Positions 24,915-33,297 are shown, counted from the first letter of the stretch. The stretch is 41,970 bases of DNA from Hyphomicrobiaceae bacterium (GCA_002919265.1 PKEY01000030.1:1-41970); one strand, 5' to 3'. Notes: a model not told the origin generated them from the letters alone. A program made the numbers and translations.

Positions 24915-25169
24915 TCAGTAGAAGCCCTTGCAAGCGAAGTACTTGGATTTCCAGTAGTACCTGCCAGTGTTCTTCCACTTCCAGAAGTAATAGCCGCAAT
25001 CTGGCTTGTGCACGTAGTAGTACGGCTTGTGCCACTTGAAGACGAAATGCTTATGGTGGTGGTGCTTGTGGCCATGGAAGTGCTTGCCCTTGGCCTCGGC
25101 TGCAGGCGCCTGAATAAGGGTTAGTGCCATCACTCCAGCAGCCACACCCAGCATTGCTTTCTTGATCAT
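24915..25169 (-). CDS. Small secreted His/Lys/aromatic-rich protein
   Basis: The 84-residue protein starts with a signal peptide (MIKKAMLGVAAGVMALTLIQAPAAEA). The mature part of about 58 residues is dominated by His, Lys, Tyr, Phe and Trp, including KHHHHKH, KPYYYVHK and CGYYFWKWKNTGRYYW, plus two Cys. The ATG at 25169 has GAGGAG eight bases upstream; a GTG at 25178 is in frame but has no such site. I know no named family. The composition suggests an exported metal-binding or surface-coating peptide, which is inference. It has its own strong terminator, so it is likely monocistronic and well expressed. Confidence 0.75.
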   Translation of the reverse strand: MIKKAMLGVAAGVMALTLIQAPAAEAKGKHFHGHKHHHHKHFVFKWHKPYYYVHKPDCGYYFWKWKNTGRYYWKSKYFACKGFY

Positions 25170-25281
25170 CTCAACCACTCCTCAGCTTTGCTCTTTTTCA
25201 GTCCCTGGCAGGACTGTCTCTCCCTGCCAACTTCCGGCGGCCGCTTCATCGGCCGTCGATGAGCTGAGGATGTCCGAAAAC

Positions 25282-25306
25282 GACGTACTAGGCTGTTCCG
25301 TACGTC
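25282..25306. promoter_or_regulatory. Inverted repeat upstream of small secreted protein gene
   Basis: GACGTAC (25282-25288) and GTACGTC (25300-25306) are perfect 7-base arms 11 bases apart, about 113 bp upstream of the minus-strand start at 25169. This could be an operator, or a stem in a + strand RNA that ends at the terminator at 25373-25408. Confidence 0.35.
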
Positions 25307-25372
25307 ACAGGATAAGCAGATCGAAATTTTTTCTTTCGCGGAGGAGTGGCCTTCGGAAATTCGGGCAAATCG

Positions 25373-25408
25373 GGAGCTGCGGCTATCGCAGCTCCGTCGT
25401 CGTTTTTT
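25373..25408 (+). terminator. Orphan + strand terminator-like hairpin
   Basis: GGAGCTGCG (25373-25381) and CGCAGCTCC (25387-25395) form a perfect 9-bp stem with a GCTAT loop. A six-T run lies at 25403-25408 after a 7-base spacer. No protein gene on the + strand ends here. On the minus strand the hairpin follows the CBS-BON gene stop (25423), where it has no T-run. It may be that gene's hairpin or the end of a + strand small RNA. Confidence 0.6.
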
Positions 25409-25422
25409 GCGTTTGTTTGAAG

Positions 25423-26112
25423 CTATGTCGCCCGTAGGGAGGGCAGGCCGATGGTGAGATTGTCCTCAATTCGGTGAACGCCGTCGGTTTCCTCAATGAG
25501 GACATGGAGCGCGCGGCGCTGTTCGGCCGAACCTATGAAGCCGGTCAGTTCGACGATCCCGTTACGAACGCTGACATTGAGGAAAGATCTGTCGAGCCAA
25601 TCCTGAGCCCGCATTTTCTCCACGAGCTGCGCCTCGAGAGTCGCGTCGTCGACTGTCGGCCTCGTCACTTCCGGCGCCTTGCTTAACGCCCTTACAAGGT
25701 CTGCGCGGGAAATGATGCCGACGAGCTTGCCATCTCGTAGTACCGGGAGCCGTTTCACCTTTCTGCGCTCGAACGTGCTGGCGATCTCCTCAAGCTCGGC
25801 GTCCTCGCCAATCGTGTGGACTTTCCGCGTCATGACGTCTTCGGCCGTGAGGCCGTGCGCTTTGGTGTATTGACGCGCCAAAGCGTCCGGGTCGCTGAAG
25901 AAGCTCAGCCACCATTTGCGAGGCGGCTCGGTGCCGAGTTCGGCCCGCCGCATCAGGTCGCTTTCACTGATGATACCTACGAGCGTCCCGGCGTCCGACA
26001 CGACCGGGACACCACTGATCCGCCTTTCAGTCATCAGCACCGCGACCTCGCGAACAGGCGTCGATGGACGGACGGTAACAACGTCCCGAGTCATGATGTC
26101 GTGAGCCTTCAT
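25423..26112 (-). CDS. CBS-pair and BON domain protein
   Basis: The 229-residue protein has two CBS motifs in residues 1-145 (MKAHDIMTRDVVTVRPSTPV and AEDVMTRKVHTIGEDAELEEI, each closing with an (I/V)GIIS(E/R)(S/A)DL element). A BON domain follows at about 160-229 (VSVRNGIVELTGFIGSAEQRRAL). CBS pairs bind adenine nucleotides; BON domains associate with membranes or phospholipids. The combination is common in Hyphomicrobiales and is usually linked to stress or energy sensing, without a defined partner. The ATG at 26112 has GGGAGG six bases upstream; the earlier in-frame ATG at 26148 lacks a site. Confidence 0.9.
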   Translation of the reverse strand: MKAHDIMTRDVVTVRPSTPVREVAVLMTERRISGVPVVSDAGTLVGIISESDLMRRAELGTEPPRKWWLSFFSDPDALARQYTKAHGLTAEDVMTRKVHTIGEDAELEEIASTFERRKVKRLPVLRDGKLVGIISRADLVRALSKAPEVTRPTVDDATLEAQLVEKMRAQDWLDRSFLNVSVRNGIVELTGFIGSAEQRRALHVLIEETDGVHRIEDNLTIGLPSLRAT

Positions 26113-26316
26113 GGGGGCCTCCCGGGGTGAGATTGGGGCTGATTTCACTTATTCCGCATTGCTCACAATCGGCCTTGACCTCAGTCAACACGCCAAGCGC
26201 TGGCTACGTTCCCCGCAACCCGCAGTCATTCAGGGGCTTGGCTGCCGTATTTTCGTCGCAAATGCCTATGCAACTATTCTTGTGCAGTGCAGTCATGTTG
26301 GCCTTGGGGGGATCCG

Positions 26317-26976
26317 GTGAATTTGCCAGCTCGGTTGTTTGGTTGGGCGAGTGCCGCAGTCGTTCTTCTTAGCTTTGCATCAGGTTCTCAGGCCGCTCCG
26401 GTATCCAGCTCGGTGGCCAAGCTCGAACAGGATGGCAAGCTGAAAATGGCGGGCCGGAGCCTGCGCTGCGGTAACGCGCGCAACGTGCTTGATGTTCGCC
26501 TTCCCAGCGAAGGAGCTGCGGCGCCAGGCGTCCTTATCATCAACCCGCGTCTGATTGCGCGCATGCCCAACACGGTGCGGCTCTTCGTTTTCTATCACGA
26601 GTGCGGCCATCACCGCGTCGGCGCAAGTGAGCTCAGGGCAGACAGTTGGGCGGTCGAGCGCGGTGTCGCCGAGGGCTGGCTCAACGAAGCGGGCCTAAAA
26701 CAGGTTTGTCGCTCATTTGGCAACGCGCCTGCAACGCCGACGCATCCTTCGGCGCGGAGCCGTTGCCAAAATCTGGAGCGCGTGTATGCGCGCGCCGTGG
26801 CTCGCAAGTTGCCGCTTCCGAAGCGAAAGCCGGCAGCGCAGACCGCCAGATCGAATGGAACACCGGCACCCGCACTCGTTTCCGGGCCGCAGTTGATCGG
26901 GACAGGAAACGTGGCCGTGAGAGAAGGCCAGATGGCGCCAGCCTATCGCCTTGGTCGCAAACCGTCGGTTCGATAA
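26317..26976 (+). CDS. Secreted protein with HECGH (HExxH-type) motif
   Basis: About 219 residues from the GTG at 26317, preceded by GGGGGGATCC. The N-terminus is a signal peptide (LFGWASAAVVLLSFASGSQA). A segment of about 110 residues contains FYHECGHHRVG, with H94-E95-x-x-H98 matching the zinc-peptidase consensus HExxH. SELRADSWAVERG follows about ten residues later and could supply the third ligand (Glu or Asp). The tail of about 70 residues is basic, Ala/Pro-rich and low in complexity. A zinc metallopeptidase-like fold in the periplasm is likely; catalytic activity is not shown. A GTG at 26287 is an alternative start. Confidence 0.75.
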   Translation: MNLPARLFGWASAAVVLLSFASGSQAAPVSSSVAKLEQDGKLKMAGRSLRCGNARNVLDVRLPSEGAAAPGVLIINPRLIARMPNTVRLFVFYHECGHHRVGASELRADSWAVERGVAEGWLNEAGLKQVCRSFGNAPATPTHPSARSRCQNLERVYARAVARKLPLPKRKPAAQTARSNGTPAPALVSGPQLIGTGNVAVREGQMAPAYRLGRKPSVR

Positions 26977-27049
26977 CAGGTGCCAGTAGTTATCGCCCCT
27001 CTCTACTGAGCTGCGGGCTGGCGCGTTTGCGCACGAAAGCGAACCGTTC

Positions 27050-27400
27050 TCAGCGATCGAAACGCGCCTTGCTGTCGGCCGGAGCCTCGTCCCGTCTCTC
27101 CGCCATGTCGTAATCCCGGATCACGCTGGCGACACGGAGCCTATATCCCGCGAACACTCCCGCACGGCCTTTCGCCTGGGTCCTACGGTGACCGGGATGG
27201 TTACGCCATCGCGCGACAGCCTCTTCATCACGCCAGAATGACAGCGAAAGAAGCTTGTCGGGATTGGTCAGGCTTTGGAAGCGCTCGACGGAGATGAAAC
27301 CGTCGATCTTTTCCAGCTCTTGCCGCAGCTCTGCAGCGAGCTCGAGATACTCTTGTCGCCGCCCTTCGGCAGGCATTACTTCGAAGATAACAGCAATCAT
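27050..27400 (-). CDS. Antibiotic biosynthesis monooxygenase (ABM) domain protein
   Basis: The 116-residue protein has the dimeric ferredoxin-like ABM pattern: MIAVIFEVMPAEGRRQEYLELAAEL, then GFISVERFQSLTNPDKLLSLSFWRDEEAVARWRNHPGHRRTQ. The N-H-P/G-H region is typical of this superfamily, which includes quinol monooxygenases and haem-degrading enzymes. The last 20 residues are charged and unconserved. No biosynthetic genes are nearby, so it is probably a housekeeping or stress enzyme of unknown substrate. Confidence 0.85.
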   Translation of the reverse strand: MIAVIFEVMPAEGRRQEYLELAAELRQELEKIDGFISVERFQSLTNPDKLLSLSFWRDEEAVARWRNHPGHRRTQAKGRAGVFAGYRLRVASVIRDYDMAERRDEAPADSKARFDR

Positions 27401-27562
27401 TGGCGCCCCTACTGGATCACGCTGTTTGCCAGTCTATCATTGGAAGCGCGCTGAAGGGCAAAGATCGCGTTCGTTCACCAGAAACGCTTTGCGTCTTCAG
27501 CCCCATGCAATATCATTCGTGCCAAGCAAAATGAACAAGGCCCGATGGGCGCGGGAGGTATA

Positions 27563-27754
27563 ATGGCAGACGCGATTTCGGCCATCATCGGAATGGTGCT
27601 GATGATCGGCTTCGTTGTGGCGATCGTCAGCAAGATTGGTGAACTGCCGGTGTGGATCGTGTCGATCTTGGCTTTTGTGTTGATGGCAATCGCGTTCTGG
27701 CAGGACGCAATCGCGCCGCTTCTCCGGGGCTCGCGGAATGGCAACGGCCGCTAA
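27563..27754 (+). CDS. Small two-helix membrane protein
   Basis: The 63-residue protein begins MADAISAIIGMVLMIGFVVAIVSKIG and has a second hydrophobic segment, WIVSILAFVLMAIAFWQDAIAP, separated by a short ELPV turn, so it is predicted to cross the membrane twice. The C-terminus is short and basic. The ATG at 27563 follows GGGAGGTATA, a good ribosome binding site; an in-frame start at 27545 lacks one. I recognise no family. Its stop codon lies in the loop of a hairpin (27743-27768). Confidence 0.7.
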   Translation: MADAISAIIGMVLMIGFVVAIVSKIGELPVWIVSILAFVLMAIAFWQDAIAPLLRGSRNGNGR

Positions 27755-27768
27755 CGCGGGCGGCCGTT
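27743..27768. terminator. Hairpin between convergent genes
   Basis: AACGGCCGC (27743-27751) and GCGGCCGTT (27760-27768) form a perfect 9-bp stem whose 8-base loop contains the TAA of the small membrane protein gene. A pyrimidine-rich but not pure T stretch follows on the + strand. It may act as a terminator for both this gene and the amidase gene that ends at 27788. Confidence 0.5.
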
Positions 27769-27787
27769 CCTGGCGTTGATCTTCTTT

Positions 27788-29125
27788 CTATTCTTTCGAA
27801 AGCATCTCGATCAGCGCGCGCGCCGAACGCAGCAGTCGTGCGTCGTCGTTCGGCGGGCCTATGAGTTGTAAGCCGAGCGGCATGCCATCAGGTGCCTGCA
27901 ATATCGGCAGGGACAGCGCCGGTACCCCCAGGAACGTCCAAAGCGTGCAAAAAACAGGGTCGCCGGTTGAATCGAGCGATTTCGGTGCGCTGCCGATGCT
28001 CGCAGGCGTAATGACCGCGTCATAAAAATCGAAGAGGGGCATAAGGCCGGCCAACAGCCGGAACCGCAAATTCAGCGCCGCCAAATAATCCACAGCGCGG
28101 GTGTTGCGGCCTTCTGCGATCAGGTCCCGAATGCGCTGGCTCGATGCCTCCTCGTTTCCGCGGTCGACCACAGGGCCAAGCCTGTGGGCCATGTCGGTCG
28201 ACATGATGATTTGATGCGCGCGCCAGGCCTCGGAGAACACTTCCGGCAGATCGGCAACGCCCCCGTTTTCTCCGAGACTGCTGATCAGCTCCTCAAAGAT
28301 CTCACGCGTGGCCGGCTCCGCCTTCTCCCACACGGGTGTCTTGACGAGGGCAAACTTCGGAGGAAGCGGAGGCGGCTCCGCTGCGGTGGCTCTGAAATTC
28401 GGCGTGGCAACGGGTCTGGTGTCCGGGTCTTTCGGGTCGTATCCCGCGAGGACGTCGAGCAGGAGTGCAGTATCCTCCAGAGTGCGCGCGAATACGCCGA
28501 TGTGGTCGAGTGTGCGGGACAGCTCCAGCACGCCTCCCCGCGAAATCGTTCCGTGAGTGGGTTTGGCAGCGAAAACGCCGCAAAATGATGCCGGTCGAAT
28601 AACTGAGCCGTTCGTCTGTGAGCCGAGAGCCAAGGGCACCATACCAGCCGCTACGGCTGCTGCCGAGCCCGAGGACGAACCGCCCGGCGTACGTTCCAGA
28701 TCATGCGGATTACGCGTCGGACCTGGCTGATAGTACGCAAATTCCGTGGTGACCGACTTGCCGATGATGACCGCGCCCGCCGCGCGGAGCTTCGCCACCA
28801 CCGTTGCGTCTTCTCGCGGGCGACGTCCCTTGAAGAGCGGTGAGCCGTATTCGGTCGGGTAGTCCTTCGTGTCGATGATATCCTTGATCGCAACCGGGAT
28901 ACCGTGAAGCGGCCCTGTCGGTCGCCCGTCGCGCCGCCACTCGTCGAGATCCCGTGCCTGTCTCAGCGCGTGTGCACGATCGATGTGAGCGAATGCTCGC
29001 ACATCGCCTTCCAACGCCTCAATCCGATCGAGGCAAGCAGTGACGTACTCTTCAGCTGAAAGCGCACCGCGAGTGATCTCGCGGTGCGCCTCCGTTGCAG
29101 TCAGAGAGGCCAACGATTCGGCCAT
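27788..29125 (-). CDS. Amidase signature family enzyme
   Basis: The 445-residue protein has the Ser-cisSer-Lys triad of the family: Lys81 in PVAIKDIID, the cis-Ser in [11 protein letters not shown] (about 150-151) and the nucleophile Ser174 in [13 protein letters not shown]. It hydrolyses an amide to acid and ammonia; the substrate cannot be read from sequence. No GatB or GatC gene is nearby, which argues against the tRNA amidotransferase subunit. GGGAGG stands six bases before the ATG. The gene begins three bases after the DctM-type permease stop and is the last gene of the TRAP operon. The natural substrate is therefore probably an amide or a related compound imported by that transporter. 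Confidence 0.93.
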   Translation of the reverse strand: MAESLASLTATEAHREITRGALSAEEYVTACLDRIEALEGDVRAFAHIDRAHALRQARDLDEWRRDGRPTGPLHGIPVAIKDIIDTKDYPTEYGSPLFKGRRPREDATVVAKLRAAGAVIIGKSVTTEFAYYQPGPTRNPHDLERTPGGSSSGSAAAVAAGMVPLALGSQTNGSVIRPASFCGVFAAKPTHGTISRGGVLELSRTLDHIGVFARTLEDTALLLDVLAGYDPKDPDTRPVATPNFRATAAEPPPLPPKFALVKTPVWEKAEPATREIFEELISSLGENGGVADLPEVFSEAWRAHQIIMSTDMAHRLGPVVDRGNEEASSQRIRDLIAEGRNTRAVDYLAALNLRFRLLAGLMPLFDFYDAVITPASIGSAPKSLDSTGDPVFCTLWTFLGVPALSLPILQAPDGMPLGLQLIGPPNDDARLLRSARALIEMLSKE

Positions 29126-29128
29126 GCG

Positions 29129-30451
29129 TCACCTCCCGTAAAGCGCATTTGGCAACCAGAGAGCGATTTCCGGGAAGATATAGACGATGGCCATGGTGAT
29201 GAAGACGAGGAACACGAACGGCAACGCGCCCGCGAATATCTCCGTCAACTTCACGTGGGGAGGTGCAATTCCCTTGAGATAATACGCGGCCATCGCCATC
29301 GGCGGTGTGTTGAACGACGTCTGAATGTTCAATGCCACCAGGATGCCGAAAATGATCGGGTCGATGTTGAAGCTCTTCAACAGCGGCAGGAAGATCGGCA
29401 CGAAGATGATGATAATCTCCGTCCATTCCAGCGGCCATCCGAGCAGGAAGATGATGATTTGAGCGAGGATGAGGAACATCGTTGGCGAAAGTTCCAGCGA
29501 CTTCACCCACGCCTCGATGACCTCGTGGCCACCCAGGTAGGAGAAGACCGACGAGAAGGTCCACGACCCGATAAACAGGTAGCAGACCATCGCTGATGTC
29601 CTGGCCGTCAGGTAGGTCGCTTCTTTCAGGCGCTCGAAGTTGAGCGCGCGATAGCAAGCGGCCAGCAGCAACGCGCCCGCGCACCCCACAGCGGCAGCTT
29701 CCGTCGGCGTAGCTAGACCGAACAGAATGGCGCCGAGCACCGCCATGATAAGGATGAAAAGCGGAAAGAAGGACGTCATAAGCGCCCAAAGAACCTCCCC
29801 AAAAGGTGGGGGCTGTTCCAGCTCAGGCGGCTTCGGTGCAAGTTTCGGATTGATAAGCGCTCGCGTGACAACATACAGAACATAAAGGCCGGCGAGCAGG
29901 AAGCCTGGCAAGAACGCGGCTGCGTAAAGCTTCACCACCGATGTGGCCGTCGTTGCTCCGTATAAAATGAGCAGGACGCTCGGTGGAATCATAATGCCGA
30001 GGCAGCCGCCGGCGCACACCACACCAGCTGCAAGCCGGGTGTCGTAGCCGGCCCTTAACATGGCGGGAAAAGCGAGAAGACCCATGAGAGTGACGACCGC
30101 GCCGACAATGCCTGTCGCTGTCGCAAATAAAGCGCAAGTGATGAGCGTCGCCACCGCCAGAGAGCCAGGCAAGTTCCTAGCCGCCAGCTGAATCGAGAAG
30201 AACAAGCGATCCAGAATATTGGAACGCTCGATCACGTATCCCATGAACAGGAATAGCGGGACGGCGGTCAGGACGTCATTTTGCATGACGTCCGCAGTAT
30301 TCGTGACGAGCAGATCGAATATGCGGGTTCCCATCGCAATGTAGCCGAAGAAAATGGCCATTGCGATGAGCGTGAAGGCAATTGGGAAACCCAGCAGAAT
30401 AACGAAGATAAACAGCCCCAGTTGGAGCATGCCGATTTCAGGATTGGTCAT
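29129..30451 (-). CDS. TRAP transporter large permease (DctM type)
   Basis: The 440-residue integral membrane protein has about twelve hydrophobic segments. Family landmarks are FLFMGYVIERSNI near residue 65, GGCLGIMIPPSVLLILYGA near 150, and the corresponding C-terminal half-repeat NIQTSFNTPPMAMAAYYL. It forms the substrate-translocating subunit of a tripartite, ion-gradient-driven importer in the inner membrane. Its start overlaps the small permease stop by four bases. Close to its C-terminal end the sequence PPHVKLTEIFAGALPFVFLVF resembles the mannitol/chloroaromatic-type subgroup. Confidence 0.95.
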   Translation of the reverse strand: MTNPEIGMLQLGLFIFVILLGFPIAFTLIAMAIFFGYIAMGTRIFDLLVTNTADVMQNDVLTAVPLFLFMGYVIERSNILDRLFFSIQLAARNLPGSLAVATLITCALFATATGIVGAVVTLMGLLAFPAMLRAGYDTRLAAGVVCAGGCLGIMIPPSVLLILYGATTATSVVKLYAAAFLPGFLLAGLYVLYVVTRALINPKLAPKPPELEQPPPFGEVLWALMTSFFPLFILIMAVLGAILFGLATPTEAAAVGCAGALLLAACYRALNFERLKEATYLTARTSAMVCYLFIGSWTFSSVFSYLGGHEVIEAWVKSLELSPTMFLILAQIIIFLLGWPLEWTEIIIIFVPIFLPLLKSFNIDPIIFGILVALNIQTSFNTPPMAMAAYYLKGIAPPHVKLTEIFAGALPFVFLVFITMAIVYIFPEIALWLPNALYGR

Positions 30452-31053
30452 CGGGCAACTCCAACAGCAGCTTCTTGCTCAGCACGGCGGCGAGCTTCTT
30501 CTTCAGCGCGGATTGCAGATTCCAGCTCTTCAACGTCTTGCAGCCGTTGCGGCCAGGCACCGTTACGTATCGCAATCACGCAGCGGATGGATTCTGCGAT
30601 CCCTTGAATAAGCATGAACAGGGCGCCGATTGGAATAAGAGCTTTCAGAGGCCAAATCGGCATCCCAGCAGGGCTGTAGATCGTGACTTCACGGATCAGG
30701 AAGGAGGTCACCGCGTAGGGATAACCGTAGATCAGCAAGGCCAAAAAGCCTGGGAAGAAGAACAAAAGGTACAAGGCGAGGTCCAACGAGGCCTGCACCT
30801 TGACCGGCAATAGCCGATAAACGACGTCACCCCGCACATGGCCATTTCGGGAGAGCGTGTAAGCCCCCGCCATGAAGAAGAGCGCCCCGTACATCGTGTA
30901 GGCTATGTCGAAGGCCCAGTTCGTAGGTGCGCGAAGAACATAGCGCATGAAGACTTCGTAGGTGGTGCCGAAGACCAGAATGATCATGCACCAGCCAAAG
31001 GCCTTACCGACAGCCGCACTTAGGCGGTCGATGAAGAGAAGAAAGCCGACCAC
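30448..31053 (-). CDS. TRAP transporter small permease (DctQ type)
   Basis: About 201 residues with four hydrophobic segments: IDRLSAAVGKAFGWCMIILVFGTTYEVFMRYVL, the YTMYGALFFMAGAYTL region, LALYLLFFFPGFLALLIYGY and LIPIGALFMLIQGIAES. The tail of about 40 residues is charged and Glu/Ala/Arg-rich, predicted to be a cytoplasmic coiled coil. It pairs with the large permease in the inner membrane. The GTG at 31053 is chosen because GAGGG lies seven bases upstream; an ATG at 31098 gives a 15-residue longer protein without a good site. Confidence 0.9.
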   Translation of the reverse strand: MVGFLLFIDRLSAAVGKAFGWCMIILVFGTTYEVFMRYVLRAPTNWAFDIAYTMYGALFFMAGAYTLSRNGHVRGDVVYRLLPVKVQASLDLALYLLFFFPGFLALLIYGYPYAVTSFLIREVTIYSPAGMPIWPLKALIPIGALFMLIQGIAESIRCVIAIRNGAWPQRLQDVEELESAIRAEEEARRRAEQEAAVGVAR

Positions 31054-31150
31054 TGAGTTCCCTCGCCTGTTTTTTATTTGGAAGGTTATCTCGGGCATAC
31101 ATTTTCGGCCGAGCTCGAGGTGAGCCCGGCCGATAAATCATTGATTGCCA

Positions 31151-32287
31151 TCAGGTCTTCTCGAGAGGACCGAAATGATGCTCGTAAGCGGTCCTCCAGT
31201 CGGCGTCGTTGTTCAAGTAGTAGAAGCCGACCCGCTTTGCCCAAGCCTTCTGGCTGTCAAGCACTTTCTTGATGAACGGTCCTTGCTGAGGATCTTTCAC
31301 CAGCTCAGCCTCGACCTCATCCCAAGCCTTTAGCTGTGCTTCGAAGATGGACTTCGGCGTGCGCTTGACCTTCACGCCGTGGTCATTGATCAACTTCTGC
31401 AGGTCTTCCGAGTAGGCGTGCCAGGCTTTCCACTCGTTATCTGCAGCAGCTGCACGTACAGCATGCTTGATAATTGCCTGCTGCTCCTTGGCCAGGCTCT
31501 CGAACTTCGTCTTGTTGAACAGGATTTCGAATGCTTCTGCGGCCTGGTGGTAGGAGCCCAAATAATAGAGCTTGGCGACGTCTTGCGCACCGAATCGGAG
31601 GTCGGACGAGGGGTTATTGAACTCGAACGCCTCAATGACGCCGCGGTCCATGGCAGGCAGAATCTCCGGCCCCGGGAGCTGCGCGACGCTCAGACCCATG
31701 GCCTGGAAGAGATTGCTCGCGAGACCGACGGTCCGATACTTTAGACCCTTGAGATCCTCAGGCCCGTTGATCTCCCTCTTGAACCAGCCCAGTGGCTGCG
31801 CCGGCATCGCGAAGCCGAGGAAGCCGACGACGTTGAGCTTCAGAACGTCCTGAATAAGCTCGTTAAAGAGTTCGAGCCCGCCACCATAGTAGACCCACGA
31901 AAGGAGCTGGTTTGCCGTAAAGCCGTAGCACGGACCGGTGCCGAAGAGTGATGCGGCGCGATGCTTGCCGTACCAGTATGCCGACACACTGTGCGCACCG
32001 TCGAGAACGCCGCTATGGACACCGTCCATGACCGAGAATGGCTTAACGACGGCGCCAGCGTTCAGATAGTCGATTTTAAGCCGCCCTTCGCCCAGTTCGT
32101 TCACAATTTTCACGAAATCCTGGGCCATCTCATTCAGCATGTCCTGGGCACCCCAGGCGCCCTGCATCTTGAGCGTGACCGTTTCGGCGCGCGACACGTT
32201 GGGCATTGCAACTGTCGCTGCGCCCGTCACTGCGGCGCCCGCCAGGAATTTGCGCCGAGTGGTCATGGCGGGTTTCTTTTCGGTCAT
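31151..32287 (-). CDS. TRAP transporter substrate-binding protein (DctP/TakP-like)
   Basis: The 378-residue protein starts with a twin-arginine-type signal (TTRRKFLAGAAVTGAATVAMP), so the mature protein is probably exported folded to the periplasm. The body follows the TakP-like pattern: VLDGAHSVSAYWYGKHRAASLF, WVYYGGGLELFNEL, PLGWFKREINGPEDLKGLKYRTVG and a GVIEAFEFNNPSSD segment that includes part of the ligand site. Relatives bind alpha-keto acids, mannitol or aromatic acids, so an organic acid is likely, but the ligand is not determined. It is the first gene of the operon, with GGGAGG nine bases before the ATG. Confidence 0.94.
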   Translation of the reverse strand: MTEKKPAMTTRRKFLAGAAVTGAATVAMPNVSRAETVTLKMQGAWGAQDMLNEMAQDFVKIVNELGEGRLKIDYLNAGAVVKPFSVMDGVHSGVLDGAHSVSAYWYGKHRAASLFGTGPCYGFTANQLLSWVYYGGGLELFNELIQDVLKLNVVGFLGFAMPAQPLGWFKREINGPEDLKGLKYRTVGLASNLFQAMGLSVAQLPGPEILPAMDRGVIEAFEFNNPSSDLRFGAQDVAKLYYLGSYHQAAEAFEILFNKTKFESLAKEQQAIIKHAVRAAAADNEWKAWHAYSEDLQKLINDHGVKVKRTPKSIFEAQLKAWDEVEAELVKDPQQGPFIKKVLDSQKAWAKRVGFYYLNNDADWRTAYEHHFGPLEKT

Positions 32288-32649
32288 CTTTGAACACCTC
32301 CCTAGGTGAAAAAGCGGCCAGGCCGCATTGCTTAAGGACCACCTCTTAAAGCGTTGGGCAGCTCCTCCACCCTCTCACTTTGCACAGTCGGCAGCTTTCG
32401 ACAAGCACCGACAATCCGCACTGTGAGATGAAAGCCTAACCCTTTGAACAAAAGTATGAGAGGCGCCTGCCATCAGACACTCAGCCGGGGCAATCTCAAA
32501 AGCCTCGGCTTCAGCGAAATCGCACAGTCAATCCAAGATGAAGTTGTGCCTGGTGGAACAGTCAGTCCCGCCAGCCTTCTTCATGATCACAGACAGCAGA
32601 TCACGGGACCGAGGCTCAGACAAAGATTGCTCCAATGGAGGAACGAACG
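32288..32649. other. Divergent intergenic region with a palindrome
   Basis: These 362 bases separate the TRAP operon (minus) from the small exported protein gene (plus) and hold no convincing gene. GCGGCC-A-GGCCGC at 32314-32326 is a palindrome 27 bases upstream of the TRAP start and could be an operator. CACCT and AGGTG (32295-32308) may fold over the ribosome binding site of the TRAP gene. Confidence 0.45.
32314..32326. promoter_or_regulatory. Palindrome upstream of the TRAP operon
   Basis: GCGGCC and GGCCGC flank a single A. The site lies close to the TRAP transporter start, where a repressor could block transcription. No regulator gene is adjacent, so the binding factor is unknown. Confidence 0.25.
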
Positions 32650-33237
32650 ATGCTTAAGTCGATCACCGTGCAGGCCGTTGCGATTGCCACGTGTGTTCTG
32701 GTCGCCAGCACCTTGGGGTCAGCCTCCTCGGCCGAAGCGGGCATGCGCATCCATTTCGGCTTTCCGATTGGAGCCTTTTATGCGTACGGCGGCCATAGCG
32801 CTCGCTACCACAGCTATGACGCGTATCGGCCAAGAGAGATTCGCCGCGCCAAGGCGATCGAGGCTGAGTTGAAGCGGGAAAAGGCCGCAGCTGCTGCGGC
32901 CAAGGCGCGAAAGGAACAAGCACCAGCTGAGCCGGCCGCCAAGGCAGGCGAGACCACGAAGAAAAAGGCAGCAGCCGCGTCATTGGCGCCCAACCAAAAG
33001 GCGTTGCAGCCTGAAACAGCAACCATCTCCGAGTCACCCAAGTCCGTTGAGCCGGGTGACAACGTCGCGGTTATCCCGCCACTTCCGGAAAAATCGGAGA
33101 CTTTAAGGACGGCGGCGAACGCTGCGATTATGACAAATTCAGAGGCCGAAGTTGCGCAAGAAGATTCGCAGCCGCTCATGTGCAAGCGCTATTTCGCCAA
33201 CGTCGGCATGACCATCTCGGTCCCGTGCAGCAAGTGA
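32650..33237 (+). CDS. Exported Ala/Lys-rich protein of unknown function
   Basis: The 195-residue protein starts with a signal peptide (MLKSITVQAVAIATCVLVASTLGSASSAEAG). The front of the mature part is aromatic- and His-containing (IHFGFPIGAFYAYGGHSARYHSYDAYRP). The middle is an Ala/Lys/Glu-rich helical or disordered stretch (about residues 65-125), and the C-terminal 20 residues contain two Cys (CKRYFANVGMTISVPCSK). The pattern of a low-complexity linker and a Cys-pair tail suggests an envelope-associated protein. The ATG at 32650 has GGAGG nine bases upstream. No family is recognised. A strong terminator follows 23 bases after the stop. Confidence 0.7.
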   Translation: MLKSITVQAVAIATCVLVASTLGSASSAEAGMRIHFGFPIGAFYAYGGHSARYHSYDAYRPREIRRAKAIEAELKREKAAAAAAKARKEQAPAEPAAKAGETTKKKAAAASLAPNQKALQPETATISESPKSVEPGDNVAVIPPLPEKSETLRTAANAAIMTNSEAEVAQEDSQPLMCKRYFANVGMTISVPCSK

Positions 33238-33260
33238 GCGTAAGAGAAGACCAGAATCAG

Positions 33261-33297
33261 AAGGGCCGGGACTCAAGCTCCGGCCCTTTGTTCTTTG
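33261..33297 (+). terminator. Rho-independent terminator
   Basis: AAGGGCCGG (33261-33269) pairs with CCGGCCCTT (33280-33288) as a 9-bp stem with a 10-base loop, followed by TGTTCTTT. It ends the exported Ala/Lys-rich protein gene and separates it from the convergent YqgE gene. Confidence 0.85.
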
